Assembly: GCF_030265065.1 (NCBI RefSeq)
Contig: NC_080412.1
Coordinates: forward strand, 27,828,501-27,892,500
Reading direction: 5' to 3'
Origin: Corythoichthys intestinalis
Lineage: Eukaryota > Chordata > Actinopteri > Syngnathiformes > Syngnathidae
Length of the DNA stretch: 64,000 nt
Part shown: positions 1 to 13,600 of the stretch, piece by piece
Layout: each line of letters opens with the position of its first letter
Position numbering within the stretch: position 1 is the stretch's first letter
Position numbers and translations under genes: made by a program
Notes under the pieces: generated by a model
The model's database searches: none
What the model was told of the DNA's origin: nothing
The model's input: the letters and a program-made list of their open reading frames with translations, nothing else

Positions 1-440
1 CAGGAGAAAAGGAAAGGCGTCTGCTCCTGTCATTGTTTTTGTTATTGTTTGCGGTTTCGGAGCAGCAGCTCGGTTCGACTCGGCCTCAGTCCGCCCCAAA
101 TACAACAATCAGCGCTTAGCTGTCAGGCTAACCACACAGCGAATAATCCCAAATCACCAAAGCGCGAGCCTTCGCATCGCTACGCAAAAAATTCAAATAA
201 ATACAACAAAACAGCTACGCGCTCGCGAAGTACTCACTTCCTGGCGGACCCGCAGGTGTTCTGCTCGCAAATTCAGTCCGGGTCTTCACGCTGCTGTGCT
301 TGGGTCACTGCTGCTCGTTTGTTTCGTTTCCTTGGCGAGTTTGCTGCTCGCTGCTTTGTTTTGTTTTGTCGCTTCCTGGAAGGCGCGTGACTTCTGACCA
401 CGTGGTTCGCAGCTCGGCCAATGGGAGTAGACGGATTCTC
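1..440 (-). promoter_or_regulatory. CpG-rich promoter and possible untranslated first exon of a minus-strand gene
   Basis: This stretch is richer in G+C and CpG than the AT-rich DNA to its right. Read on the minus strand it has an ATTGG (inverted CCAAT) box near 418-422 and an E-box CACGTG near 399-404. It then shows a good splice donor, GAA|GTGAGT, near 234. That is the pattern of a promoter and a short first exon spliced to exons beyond the left edge. No convincing coding frame is seen, so the exon may be 5'UTR. The gene cannot be named. Confidence 0.35.
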
Positions 441-1905
441 GTTCCTCATGAGAAACTCAAGACACGCACACACTCTCACACAAACACTAATAGGCCAAGT
501 AAATTTTTGCTTGCTGATTTCAAAACTTACATCAGTTTTTTCTGCATACTTTAGTTTTCGTGCAATCAGCATTTCCAAAATTGTTATATTTTATTATTAC
601 AATTATATGAAACATATTGTTTATATATATTTTCAGACCTAGTTCAAATTTATCAATGTGGGGGCTCCCGATACAGATTCAGACATCTACGTAGCACCGT
701 GCTTAACTGTCTGTCATTGATGGCACTAGACGTCCAATCCATTTGAAGTGGGAGATGAATGAACGTTCCGGGACGTCCAATATGAACAAGGAGGGATGGA
801 AGAATCACTGCCATCTATTCCAGTTTAAATGGATTGGACATCTCCAAGTGACAAACTCATTTAAATTCACCGCAGAAGGATGAAAAAGGCCACATAATTG
901 GACGTCTATCATCGTCGATGGCATTGATACTGTTAAAAAAAATCCCAATAAGACATTCAATGACTTCCAAATAATCACCATTCCATATTCCAAAGGTTCT
1001 GCTCACTTCGATTTAATCCATGTTATTGTTCTACTTGCATTTTTGAGATGTAAAAACAGTAGATTACAAAATCCCGATTTACAAAATCCTGAAACAGGAA
1101 TGTCATCTGATGCAATGAACAGCAAACTGCTGCTGTCTTCCATATTTGGACTTCCTGCCTCAGATGCGACCACTCGGCATGACTCAGGAGAAGTCATCTC
1201 TTTTACAGTGGACCTCAAGGATTTTGAATAAGGAAAGCAAAAGGCTTTGTAATTAGTTCATTTTAATTAATCCTATAACAATCTTTGTTTTTCTAATTTC
1301 TAATAGCGAAATTTTTTAAATTTGAAAGGATTTTAGTGGATACATGAATCAAATAATACTGTATATGGCTTCTATTTAAAACAGTAAAAAGCAAATTATC
1401 TGGGCAAATAAGTAGATTATCCGACGATAAAGTGCTGTTGCTTTCATTTGCTGAACTAATGTGTGCGTCAGTTTTGGTGTTGTACCAAATGTATTGTGCA
1501 CTGACAAAGGTTCTGTAAACTGTGATTATAATTAAAATGAGTTAATTTTTTTCAACTAGTTGTCTTTTTCAATTAATTAATTGCAATTAATGCTTTTCAC
1601 GTCGTCAATGAAAGCACAAAAAAATATGTATGAAAATTGTTTTTAAAAATTATTAAATATATTTTTCAATTTTCTTTATATCTTTATATCTTTTTAAAGA
1701 GTACAAATTAAAATTTAAAAATAATAATAATAATCTCTTCAATTATTTTTAATTGTGATAAATTGAAATGCATTGGACATCTCTTGCCGTCAATGCCATC
1801 GCACACAAAAGTCTTATATTAAAAAAAATATATATTTAAAAATACTAATGAATCACATTTTTTAAAATCACTTTCTATTTTGTAATGTATAAAAACTTCT
1901 TGCTT
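441..1905. other. AT-rich intergenic DNA with scattered repeat fragments
   Basis: No gene is seen. At about 715-965 and 1765-1800 there are pieces of a dispersed repeat with the motif GACGTCCAATCCATTTGAA, some in inverted pairs. The same motif recurs across the window. Confidence 0.5.
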
Positions 1906-1913
1906 ATATATAT

Positions 1914-2739
1914 TAGGGCTGTCAAAAGTATCGCGTTAACGCGCGGTAATTAATTTTTTAAATTAATCACGTTAAAATATTTGACGCAATTAACGCTCAT
2001 GTCCCGCTCAGACAGTATTCTGCCTTTTGGTAAGTTTTACAGCAAAGTTTTTTGTGCTGTCTAACAGCGAACTCTTGTGGTCGCATTGCGACATGGTTTA
2101 TTGCTTTCTTGCCAGTTCAATATGGCTGCACGACGTCTCGGGCTGACGCCTACGTTGTAATGTTGTGCTTATATGATCCTTGGACAAGATTTGTCCATAA
2201 GTATTGTTGTCGTAAAGAATGTACATATTATGTTAGTAAGCGAAATGTTATATTTTTTGTATGAGACACTTTTTGTTTATGTTTAGTGAACCTGTATAGC
2301 GTGCTAAGCTAACGTTGTTGCTAATGCAATGCTTGTGTACTTTTTTTGTAGTTTCACTACGGTCTAAAGAGGACAGTGGTTTGAGGCCATTTTATTAATA
2401 AATCAGATGAAAAAGGAAGAAGTCTGATTTTTAAGGCGTCGTTCACTAGCTGTCTAGCTTTGGAAAAAGTAGACGCTTCGGAGTGAGGACAGCATAGACA
2501 GATTTAAATGACAGTAGAGTGAAATGCCCACTACAGTCCTTATGTACCGTATGTTGAATGTATATATCCATCTTGTGTATTACCTTTCCATTCCAACAAA
2601 TTATTTTACAGAATATATATATAATTTACAGAAAAATATGGCATATTTTATAGATGGTTTGAATTGCGATTAATTACGATTAATGAATTTCTAAGCTGTA
2701 ATTAACTCGATTAAAAATTTTAATCGTTTGACAGCCCTA
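1914..2739 (+). mobile_element. hAT-type MITE, family TAGGGCTGTCAAA, copy 1
   Basis: The element starts TAGGGCTGTCAAA and ends TTTGACAGCCCTA. It is flanked by 8-bp ATATATAT on both sides, although this target is low-complexity. The sub-terminal GTTAATTAATCGCGTTAA-like sequence and the interior match the copies at 6055, 11817, 23095, 27746 and 49146. No transposase is coded. An 8-bp target duplication suggests hAT superfamily. Confidence 0.75.
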
Positions 2740-2769
2740 ATATATATATATATAGATATATACTGTATA

Positions 2770-3690
2770 TATCACCATGTTTCACCCATAGAATCCCCCC
2801 AAAAAATCAGCTGTGGCCATTCCCAGCTGTGTCTTGACACTCAGTGATACATGCTACATGGAGTTTTTGGATCCAAACAAGGTCAGTACGCGATAATATC
2901 TCTTTAAAGTCATGGCGTCTGTAATTCTGCTCTCGCATGCTCTCACCTCCAGATAGGGTTTTGCTGTTTAAATTTTTTTTTCTCTTTTTTTTAAATGCCC
3001 TCCTGTTCAATTTTTTTCCCCCCAGACAATTGAGATCTTAAGCTTTCCAATGATGTATCACACATGCATATAGGACAATTTTGAAATTTAGCCAAATTGG
3101 GGGTCGTGGAGCGGAACTTAAAGTCACCTGAGTGTTTTCCGCGATATACATTACTGTGCAAAAGTTTTAGGCAGGACACTTGCCTAAAACTTTTGCACAG
3201 TACTGTATATATATATATATATATATATATTTACCTTTTTGAGCGTTTTTTTCCAATTTTTCTTTGTTTGGATCGATTATTGATATCTAACATATCGGAA
3301 AAAATGCGACAGAAACAAAAAAAATGCAATTAAGCGATAGTTATGAGGTAAATATCCGTTACTTTTTTACAGACGCCATTTTTTTCATTGTGACATAATT
3401 TGTTTAAATGTTTACAATATGCGAGTAAATCATTTTTTTAAAGATGTTTTTTTTTAAACGAAATAGTAGACTACAATTAATGATTCTAAGCTAAAAATGA
3501 CAGACATTTTGAATAATAAATATATTTAATTACCTTCGTTTTATGGCTGGGTTGAAACAAAAGCAGTTGCGCGACGTCTGTAAACGGGGGTTTTCAGGGT
3601 AAAATGGGCACATTAAAAATAGTTTGGGGGCCTATTGCGCCATGAATCTGCTATGGCAGCATTTAGACATATCGTTCTATCAAACACAAC
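2770..3690. repeat. Unclassified repeat, shared in two blocks with 11372-13000
   Basis: Block A (about 2770-3151) matches the reverse complement of 11372-11745. Block B (about 3228-3690) matches 12466-12955 in the same orientation. Block A ends in GTGTTTTCCGCGATATA, close to the GTGTTTTCCGCCATAT terminus of the other copy. The relative orientation of the blocks differs between the copies. No protein is recognisable and the family is not identified. Confidence 0.55.
3152..3202. repeat. Minimal Tc1-like TIR hairpin
   Basis: There are two perfect 22-bp arms, starting TACTGTGCAAAAGTTTTAGG, around a 7-base loop. The arm resembles a familiar fish Tc1-like terminal inverted repeat. This looks like an element that lost its whole interior, leaving two ends. 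Confidence 0.65.
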
Positions 3691-4180
3691 AGTTTGGGCA
3701 TTTTAGGGCATTTACAGGTCATTTCCTGTCGAGTTTGAGTCACTGCCTATTCATTTGGGTGATTCCCAGGTCACTTCCTGTTCTGTAACGCAAAATAAAC
3801 AGCAAGTGACCCAGAAAATAACCCAAAATCAACAGGAAGTAACTGAAAATCAACAGGTAAATGACATTAAATGGCCCAAAATTACTCCTTGCCTTGCATT
3901 GGCTGCCACTGACAGCCATAGACATCCAATCCATTTGAGCTGAGAGGCTGCCACCCTCTCAGTTCAAATGGATTGGACGTCTACTAGTGATAAACTAATT
4001 CCAATTCACAGCAGAAGCTTGTTTTTCTGTTTATTAGGTTTTTTGTTGAATATCTTAGAATGATTTCCTGATCAATGTATCGATAATCGTTGTATCGGTA
4101 TATTACCAGATCATCGTTATCATGAGCTTTGTATCACAAATCGTATCATATCGTGAGGTACCAAGAGGTTCCCACTCCTA
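3691..4180 (-). mobile_element. Truncated hAT-type element, family TAGGAGTGGGAA
   Basis: The right end reads ...GGTACCAAGAGGTTCCCACTCCTA as in 32929-33674 and 40653-41542, broken here only by writing length. The interior carries the same CATTTGGGTGATTCCCAGG and GATTGGACGTCTACTAGTG modules. The other terminus is missing and the sequence runs straight into the repeat ending near 3690. Confidence 0.65.
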
Positions 4181-4659
4181 GTACGCTATGTAGACCTAAA
4201 ACTCCAATATACAGTATTTTTTTTTTTTTACCTGTTAAATTTATAGTGGGGCACATGTCTGGCGACGCCTATGACGTAATCACACAAAAAAATTGTGATC
4301 TAAATGCGTTCATGTTATTGTTAAATCTTTATATCTTAATATTTTTATTTATTCATCGTAATTAATCTATTAAAGTCCCATCCCTAATATGCTACTATAC
4401 TATATGTATATGTTACTAAAACGCATACGTACAGAAAGATCTCCCCAGTAAAGTTTATACTTATTTTATTTCATTTTGAGGAGAAATATGCCTACACATC
4501 ACTGAAAAAGCAACAAAGGAGCTCACGTTAGACTTAACAAAGTGCACATAAATGATCCAGTCGAAGAATCATTAGCATTATTACATTTATTATCGCTTTG
4601 ATTTCCTCATTTTCAATTTTCGACCAAGGACTTCTGTCCACGGTGGACCTCTGAAGAGG
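4181..4659 (-). other. pcyox1l: 3' flank and likely 3'UTR of pcyox1l
   Basis: This stretch lies directly downstream of the pcyox1l stop codon. On the minus strand AATAAA occurs at 4586-4591, about 70 nt after the stop, and again at 4465-4470. Either could direct polyadenylation. No other gene is seen. Confidence 0.5.
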
Positions 4660-7600
4660 TCATAGTTCCGTTTTGATTCTGTGCATGAGGTCCTTATGGT
4701 CCACTTTGTGGCTTTGGTTGTTCCAGCGGTGGTACACCAGTAGAGCAATGTTCTTTGCCGCCACGGCGCTCATCTCCATGGCGCTGCCCGCCCACTCCAC
4801 GCCGTTCAAGTAGTACAGGTGGGGCCGTAGTTCCACTGGGGGCAGCGCCGCCCCTGCTGCGCTACCGTAACGAGGGTACGCTTGCCACTCTGTTGCCTGC
4901 ACTGAGTAGTACGACCTTCAGGGGAGGAGCACAAATAACAGTAAATCTTCCGTTCATTAACGTAATGGCTTTTGAACATTAAACACAGTTAGCGTCGGCG
5001 TCTCACCTAAAGAGCGTCTTGAGCTGCTCTTTGGTGAGCACTTCAGGTGAGAAGACTTTATAGACGGCGGCCTCGTGCGCTCCTTTGCGGCGGAAGCCCG
5101 GCGACACGCTGACGGGATAAACGCTGGCCACGCTGTTGAAGAACAACGCCGGCGCTTCAGTCGTCAGCACACCAGCGTACGGGAAGAGGCGCGGGTCCGG
5201 GAAGCCGAATAGCGACGTGTTGAGGTAGCCGTGCACCACGGTAGCCACCGTGCCATGGTAGGTGCCTGCCGCCGGCTCCACTGCCGGCGTGAAGTCCAGG
5301 AAGGAGACGCCCGAGCCCTGCAACGGTGTCGCCAGCACCACTGCATCGTAGGCGCCGGCCGGGGTCGCCTCTTCCTCTCCGGCCAAGAGCAGTTGGTACT
5401 GAGGAGCGCCGTCTGCAATTAAAAGTGGGACGATGTTGCCAATGGGACGTTCTTTATTTACAGTTGTCATAACGTAACGAGTATTTCACCAATACTGATT
5501 TCACTACCTGGCTGTGCTTTATCAGCTAATACTGTGACGATACCACATTTTTTAAAACCTAGTTTTTTTCCCTTCAATACTATGAGGGTCATTCAATAAA
5601 TAAGGTGAATTTTTTGGTATAAGGACTTCTAATACAGTTAAAAGCTTACTTTTGTGGGGGTTATTTTGTTGTTTTACATCTTCTTCACATGAATTTCATT
5701 TCTTTTGCTGAATCAAGAAAAACTTTGAGAGTTTTGGCAATTAACAAAAATGGCCGACCAAGAAGCATACTCCAGGATTTAACAGCGGTCAGCTTAGTGC
5801 TTCAACAATTAATCGATTAACTTGATTAGAAAAATCTTCCAATCAAATTGCTGCTTCAAGTATTCGTTTAATTAGAGTGGCGTTGTAATGCTTTGTTATG
5901 AAAGTGTTTGCATTTAGTTTTATTCATTTGGGTGGATACACTGCCCTCTAGTGGCAACAGCTAATATGACCTAACTGTCAACATGGCTGAATCCAGCTGC
6001 TCCCTGTTAAGACCAACAAAAGGTAAGTTTTTGCTTGAGCTAATATGTTTTGATTAGGGATGTCAAAATTAACGCGATAACGGGCGGTAATTAATTTAAA
6101 AAATTAATCACGTTAAAATATTTAACGCAATTAACGCATGCGCGGAACGAACCACTCAAGCATTGCCGCGAACAGACTACAATGGTGCCGTTTGAAGTAT
6201 ATTGAGAGCTAAGCAAGTGGAGTGGATGCAAGTGTTACCAGCACCGGCCCCAAGGGGCCGCTGTTATTTTCAATGTGACCGGCATTGTCAGATTGAGCAG
6301 TGAGGAAGAAAGTGGTCGAGCGAGTCAGAGAGAGGGAGCGAGAGAGTAGACAGTCGAGATAGTGCGCAGTTAGCGCAGGCTTAAAATGCTGCGTCCCCCA
6401 CATGCTTTTGTTTTGTTAATAAAAGTACCCACATAAAGCCATTCAACGCCTTTCGGTTCTTATATGCACGCCGCCGCCTTCCTATGGAGGAAGTCGGACG
6501 AACCGAGCCAACCGACGATTAAGAGCCAACCTGGATCGCCGGTCTACACCTCACTCTGGCGAGGAGTTGAAAGCACCGCCAATTACCAAAATGGGCGAAT
6601 AGGTAATACAGACATTCATTGGAGCCGCGCTATTTATTGGATTAAGAAATGGGGATGATTGACTGGAAATGATCTTTATCTTAACACCATGTATTGTACA
6701 CAATGCAGAGAAGTTTTACCATTTGTAGCCACCATTGTGACTCATGGTTGCCCAAATTCCCATCATGCATTTGGGCAGTTAAGAACATTTAGGTCGCTAC
6801 AGTATAATTTAGTGAAAGCACAACAAAAATAATATTCCTATCTTTAAAAAAAAAAATGTTCACAAAAAGAAAAGCGCTCAATGCAAAGAGAACTGGCATT
6901 GTATTCACATTTATCTTTGAATTACTATAACTTGTACTCACATTTATCTTTTGAGAATTACAAGTCTTTCTATCCGTGGATCCCTTTCACAGAAAGAATG
7001 TTAATGTTAATGCCGTCTTGTGGATTTATTGTTATAATAAACAAATACAGTACTTATGTAAAGTATGTTGAATGTATATATCCAGCTTGTCTTATCTTTC
7101 CATTCAAACAATAATTTACAGAAAAATATGGCATATTTTAGAGATGGTTTGAATTGCGATTAATTGCGATTAATTATGATTATTTAATTTTTAAGCTGTA
7201 ATTAACTCGATTAAAAATTTTAATCGTTTGACAGCCCTAGTTTTTATGCATTCATAATTTGTGTTAGCGTCCTCAAATGCGGAAACAAGGTTGGAGCTTG
7301 AAGCAAGACATCAAGCCGGGGATTTGTACAAGGGTTTAATGAGTACAAACAAAAAACAACACGCGGTCACGGAAGAGCAGAACAACAAAAGGGGTCTGTA
7401 ACAGCAGGTCGACGGGGCTCAATACTACAAACACCAATGTTAAGACGATAGGCAGCGAGCTAAAAAGCCGGAGTAAAAACAATCAAATACCTGTAGAAGG
7501 TAGAGGTTACAAACGAGAGCAGCACACGAACAGAAAAAAAACAATACAGGGGCGTAACAAGCAAATGTAGCGAGACGATAGTGCTAGCTGTCAAAGGGCA

Positions 7601-10600
7601 ATTAGCAAGGCAAATATCTCAGCAGCCCTCTCTGAGATCACCCGTGCTTAAATGCCATGTTGATGAGCCTGCATTGGATTCAGGTGCGACGTGTCTGCAA
7701 CAAAACACAATCTAACCAACAGCAGAATGTGACAATTTGGTTTTTAGGTATATTTAGCCTTTTCTGGGGGGAATATGTGTTTGAACGATTTGCTGGGGGC
7801 ATTGTTAAAAAAAAAAAAAAAAAAAACTTAGCATTTTATAGCATTTAAGCTAGCAGACTTTTGCTATGCAAGTCAGCCAATTCTTTTGTTGACTTAGCTC
7901 CGAGCTTAGATCCTAATCGCATTTGAAAGTGGAATCTTGTTTTACATCTCCTAAAATTGATCCTGCAACGCATTAAATTTTCCTAATCCGATCACTCGAT
8001 TATTGGAACTAACTAGTTGATAGATTAATCGACTACTAAAATAATCGATAGCTGCAGTCCTAAGTCAGTTATCAAGTTTTTGGTTGCTGAAGGGTGCAAA
8101 CCAGTTGAATTTCATATAATTTCAGAATAAATGATGCTTTTTGCCTGCTTTAAAGCTATATTGTTGTTATAACAGTGTATCTGTGTGCCCATACTTAAAC
8201 GAGGGAGCCTACATTTTTCTTGGAGTTTATTCACTTTCTACTACACACACTCAGTTTCACTTCCTCCTGGTGAATTTCAAATATATATCTTTTTGTGTGC
8301 GTTTATTTAGATTCTTATCAGTTTTGTTAAGCAGCAACATTCTCCCGAAGTAGCAGTACTAGTACTAAACCTGCAAACACGTTACCAAATATTAAGCTAT
8401 AATAATGTAATGTCCGTAACTATGTGTGGCCCCTTTTAAGAGAAGCGCTGGACGTGTGGGCTGTGACGTAGAGGGAAACGAGAAAGTGAAGAGGTGTGAG
8501 CTAGTGATAGCACTTCCACTCCGCAGCAGCTCACTGTATTATTGTTTTCCTTGTTGTCACATTAAAGTGAGTGAAGCTATTCCTGACTCCTCTCCTCTTT
8601 CAGCCGAGGGCATTACAGTATTTAGTTTTATTTATTTTACCTACCGACACTGGTTGTGTGCCAGTCACCACGTTACATCTATTAATTGATTTATGGCACG
8701 CGGTTAGCTTAGCTTGTTTAACAGGTGGGACTGCGCATTCGGCTAATTTAGAGTTGCACAGAGACAAAGTAACTTCACGAGAAAATTAGTTAAACAATTG
8801 AGGTTTAGGGCGGCACACACATACACATTATGTGTTGTTATGTGTTGCAGGTAAGGGCGTGGATGGAAGCTACTGTATTGTGCTGATGGGCAATTGGGCA
8901 CAAAGGAACGCTTTTGTTTCCGCGTTTGGAACACAGAGGGCGCTGTCACCGTGATTATGTCTACTGCGCTTGGAGGGCATTACACGCATTACTAACATAA
9001 TAGTGATTATGACTTAATAACTTTGATAAGGGCAGTTGCTCGGTTAAGAGGGCAAGGGCCAGTGCTTGAGCATCACCTGGCGTCTATGTGTGCACGCCAG
9101 TGATTGCTATCATGGTTTAGTCAGACACTGCTTAACAACTTTTGTGCCTACCTGGTATAGGTGACAATAAATGAAGGAACTCTAAAACTTGGGGCTTAAA
9201 ATATTTTTAAATGGCAAAATGATGTTTCTTTCATGTTTGTTCAATTTTGGTATCAAGCCTCTTATTAACAGTGTTGGGCACGTTACTTTAAAAAAGTAAT
9301 TAGTTACATTACTCACTACTTCTTCCAAAAAGTAACTGAGTTAGTAACTGAATTACTCTATAGCAAAAGTAACTAGTTACCAGGGAAAGTAACTATTTCC
9401 GTTACTTTAAAAAGAACTTGTTGTATGTCAAAGAATTTGAAATTTTCTGAGCAGTATTCGAGTCAGTGGAATAGAGAAGAACAGACAGGTAGTTAACTTG
9501 TTAGGTGCTCCAGCAGATTTGAATTGCTTACCACAGATGTCGACAAAAGCTTTGCCCCAGGACATAAATTACACATTACATGCAGGTTCTTTCCTTTAAT
9601 TTTGACAAACTTGAAATAGTGTCTATATCTCCACCTCTTAAAGGACAATTTTTCTTCTGAATGCTCTGCCATCCCGACCCTGTGCATCTGTTTTGCGTGT
9701 GTGTGTTTGCCGCACGCGCTGCTCCGGTTTGCTTGTGAAATCACCAGCTCTGATTGGCTTTCCACGACACATGACTCTAACCCTCAGCCAATCACAATCA
9801 CTTCCATCGCATCTTTCGAGGGGCTACATTCAGGTAGGCTCGTTTCCCGACAATTCGCGTCACCTTCAAAGCGTCTGCCGTCCTCAAGATGGAAGCAGAA
9901 TTATTGCTGGCTGACAATGGGAGATGGGAACGAGGCTAGCATCAGGTGTAGCAAACACAGAAACGTTACCAAACTTTGAAAAGCATTGTCTAATTGAATG
10001 AGCAGGGACAAACAGCTTGGAGTCAGAAGTACGTGCGCTATTCTCGAACCTGAACGCACCCCAAGTCTTAGATGACAAATCAACAGAGCAGAGAGTCGAC
10101 TCGACACGGCTGGTAGTTTCTTCAATTTATTCAGAGTAAGTAACGCACCGCTTTGACTGTCAGTAACGGTAACAGCGTTGTAACGGCGGAAAAAGTAATT
10201 AGTTTGATTACCCCGTTACTGAAAAAATAATGCCGTTACGTAACGGCGTTATTTTTAACGGCGTTACTCCCAACACTGCTTATTAAGCCCACAGGCACTG
10301 CCCATATAACACTTTGGTACATTAGCTTGGCTCATGTGCTAATCACTTATGCTAGCAGAGGACACAGGTTCGCTAGTGTTTTTCCAGTTTTTCTTCTGAC
10401 AAAGATAACATCTTTATAGGCGCCCGTATTAATGTCAGTGTCTGTAAAACTTCAAATCCTAACTGGTATTAGTGTTTAACATTTAAATTTATCCACCTTT
10501 TAAAGTATATGCCCAAACATCAAAAATATGACTGCTAAATTAGCACATTTGACAACTCTTTCCTGAATAAAAACTCTCCTTGGCTTAAAAAAAAAAAAAA

Positions 10601-13600
10601 AAAACAAAAAAAAAAAAAACATTTTTCTTCTTAATCTTTGTAATTGGCAGCCATCTTGGGAAGGTCGAGCGGAAGTTGGAAACCAAAGAGTACATATTGA
10701 GCAGCATCAGCGCATTATTAGTGCATTGGGGCCCATTCTAATACAAATATTGGTATCGGTACACATTTCTTTCATCTTCAAAAAAATATCACACACTGTT
10801 AATGTTGAATTAAGAGTTGAGTAACTGACAGGAAGTGGCTCAGGCGTACAGGAAGTCAACTTCCTGCGGTGCTAAAGTGGCTGATGTACCTGTATGTAGT
10901 GGTCGCACAGCGGTAACATGCGCATTCACCAAGTTGGCATTGGCTGCCTTCAGCAGCCCCTCGCAAACCCGCTTGTTGCCGCCTTCTACTGCCCACAAGT
11001 TGGAGTGGGCGCTAGCCAGTGACACGGCACCTGCCAACATCATCAAAGTTTGAGTCGTGCTTTTTTGGTAATCACCAAGTAGTACTAGTGCTATTAGTTC
11101 TGACCTACAAATGCAGGTATGCTGACATTCTGGCCGTAGTTGAGCCTGATGATGGGTGCAATGACCTCATCGATGAAGCGCTGGGACACGCCCAACTCCA
11201 GCAAGGAATCAGAGAGCGGCCTGCGTGTCATGTTGAGAAAGCCGCTCCCGCCAAGCGAGTCGACAAGTTCCTCCACAGATGTGAACGCGTACCCGTGAGC
11301 CTGGTACTTGTAGATCCTACAAATATTCAAAATACTGCTCCTACTACCACCGCTACTTTAACATACAATGTATATGGCGGAAAACACTCAGGTGACTTGA
11401 AGTTCCGCTTTGAGACCCCCAATTTGGCCAACTTTCAAAATTGTCAGATATGCATGTGTTATACATCATTGAAAAGCCTAAAATCTCAATTTTCTGGGGG
11501 AAGAAAATTTTTGAACGGGAGGGCTTTTTTTTTTTTTAGGTTTTTTAAACAGCAAAACCCCATCTGGAGGTTATAGCACGCGAGAGCAGGATTACAGACG
11601 CCACGATTTTAACGAGATATTATCGCGTACTTACCTTGTTTCGATCCAAAAACTCTATGTAGCATGTATCACTGAGTGTCAAGACACAGCTGTGAATGGC
11701 CACAGCTGGATATCTTTGGGGATTTTATGGGTGAAACATGGTAATATAACAAGGGTCACGATGCAGAAATCGCAGACATCAAGGAGCAGTCGAGATTTTC
11801 TTTTTCATATATTTACTGGGGCTGTCAAAATTATCGCGTTAACAGGTGTTAATTAATTTTCTAAATTAATCACGTTAAAATATTTGACGCAATTAACGTA
11901 GATGCCCCGCTCAGACAGATTTAAATGACGGTACAGTGAAACGCTCACTTGTTAATTGTGTTTTATGGAGTTTTGCCGCCCTCTGCTGGCGCTTGGATGC
12001 GACTGATTTTATAGGCTTCAGCACCCATGAGCAATGTGTAAGTAATTATTGACATCAACAATGGCGGGCTACTAGTTTATTTTTTGATTGAAAACTTTAC
12101 ATATTTCATTAAAATGAAAACATTAAGAGGGGCTTTAATATAAAATTTCTACAAATTGTACTAACATTTTTCTTTTAAGAACTACAAGTCTTTCTATCCA
12201 TGGATCGCTTTAACAGAATGTTAATAATGTTAATGCCATCTTGTTGATTTATTGTTATAATAAACAAATACAGTCCTTATGTAACGTATGTTGAATGGAT
12301 ATATCCATCTTGTGTCTTATCTTTCCATTCCAACAATAATTTACAGAAAAATATGGCATATTTTATAGATGGTTAGAATTGCGATTAATTGGGATTAATT
12401 ACGATTAATTAATTTTTTAGCTGTAATTAACTCGATTAAAAATTTTAATTGTTTGACAGCCCTAATATTTACCCTTTTAAACGTTTTTTCTTTTCTTTTC
12501 AATTTTTCATTGTTTGGATCGATTATTTATCATCTAACATATCGGAAAAAATGTGACAGTAACAAAAAAAATACAACTAAGCGATAGTTATGAGGTGGAT
12601 ATGCGTGACTTTTTTACAGACGCCATTTTTTTTCATTGTGACATAATTTGTTTCAAAGTTTAAAATATGTGAGTGGATAATTTTTTAAAGTCGTTTTCTT
12701 TTAAATGAAATATGAGACATCAATTAATGATTCAAAGCTAAAAACGACATTTTGAATAATAAATATAATTAATTACCTTCGTTTTATGGCTGGGTTGAAA
12801 CAAAATCGGTTGCGCAACGTCTGTAAACGAGGGTTTTCAGGGTAAAACGGACAAATTAAAAATAGTTCGGGGGCTTAATGCTCCATGAATCTGCTATGGC
12901 AGCATAAAGACATATTGTTCAATAAAACACAACAGTCGTTTTGGCTTAAAATACACCACTGTTTTTTTCAGTCTTGTCTGTGTTTTCCGCCATATGGTGA
13001 ATGCATATGAATGCATGTGACCTCATAAACTTCTCCATGACCTCCTCGAGCCACATGTGCACACGGATGAAGCTGGTACCGTACCGCCACCACAGGCGTA
13101 AAAGGTCCAGCAGGTACCAGTCGCTCTCCTCTGCGATCACCTCCGTGCCGTCGAACACAGCCGTTTTGCCCGACACGCCACGCCGGTACGCCAGGCCTGC
13201 GTGTAAGCACACACATCATCGCATGCCAGTTTGTGTTCATGTGCTAACCTTACCCAGCTGCTTGACAAAGTCTTGCATGTGCATGTTGAGCGCATGCACA
13301 ACAGAGCCGCCCGCCTCGTACTGATTGTTGTTGACGGTGACAGTGGCCAAGCGTCCCCCCACCTGGCCCTTTTCGTACACGTCCAGCTGCACCTCGGGCC
13401 CAAAGTGCTGGCGCAAGAAGTGGGCCGTCGCGCTGCCTCCTATGCCGGCGCCCACCACCGCTAAATTTTTTTTGAGATTGTCACATAGGTTGACTGTGAG
13501 GTCACACTTCTTTCTAGTTACCTAAAGTGTTTGTGTGTGAGTTAAGCACATGTACGGTGACTTCCATGAATTAAAAATATGACTAAACATAAATTGTCTA

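Noticed and set aside
49-390. 113-codon open frame at the left edge
   Set aside because: The translation is Ser/Arg/Cys-rich with no family signature and lies over promoter-like DNA.
8406-8983. A complete LTR element
   Set aside because: Only an LTR-like piece with TG...CA ends is visible. No internal region, matching second LTR or target duplication was found, so it is kept only as a low-confidence fossil candidate.
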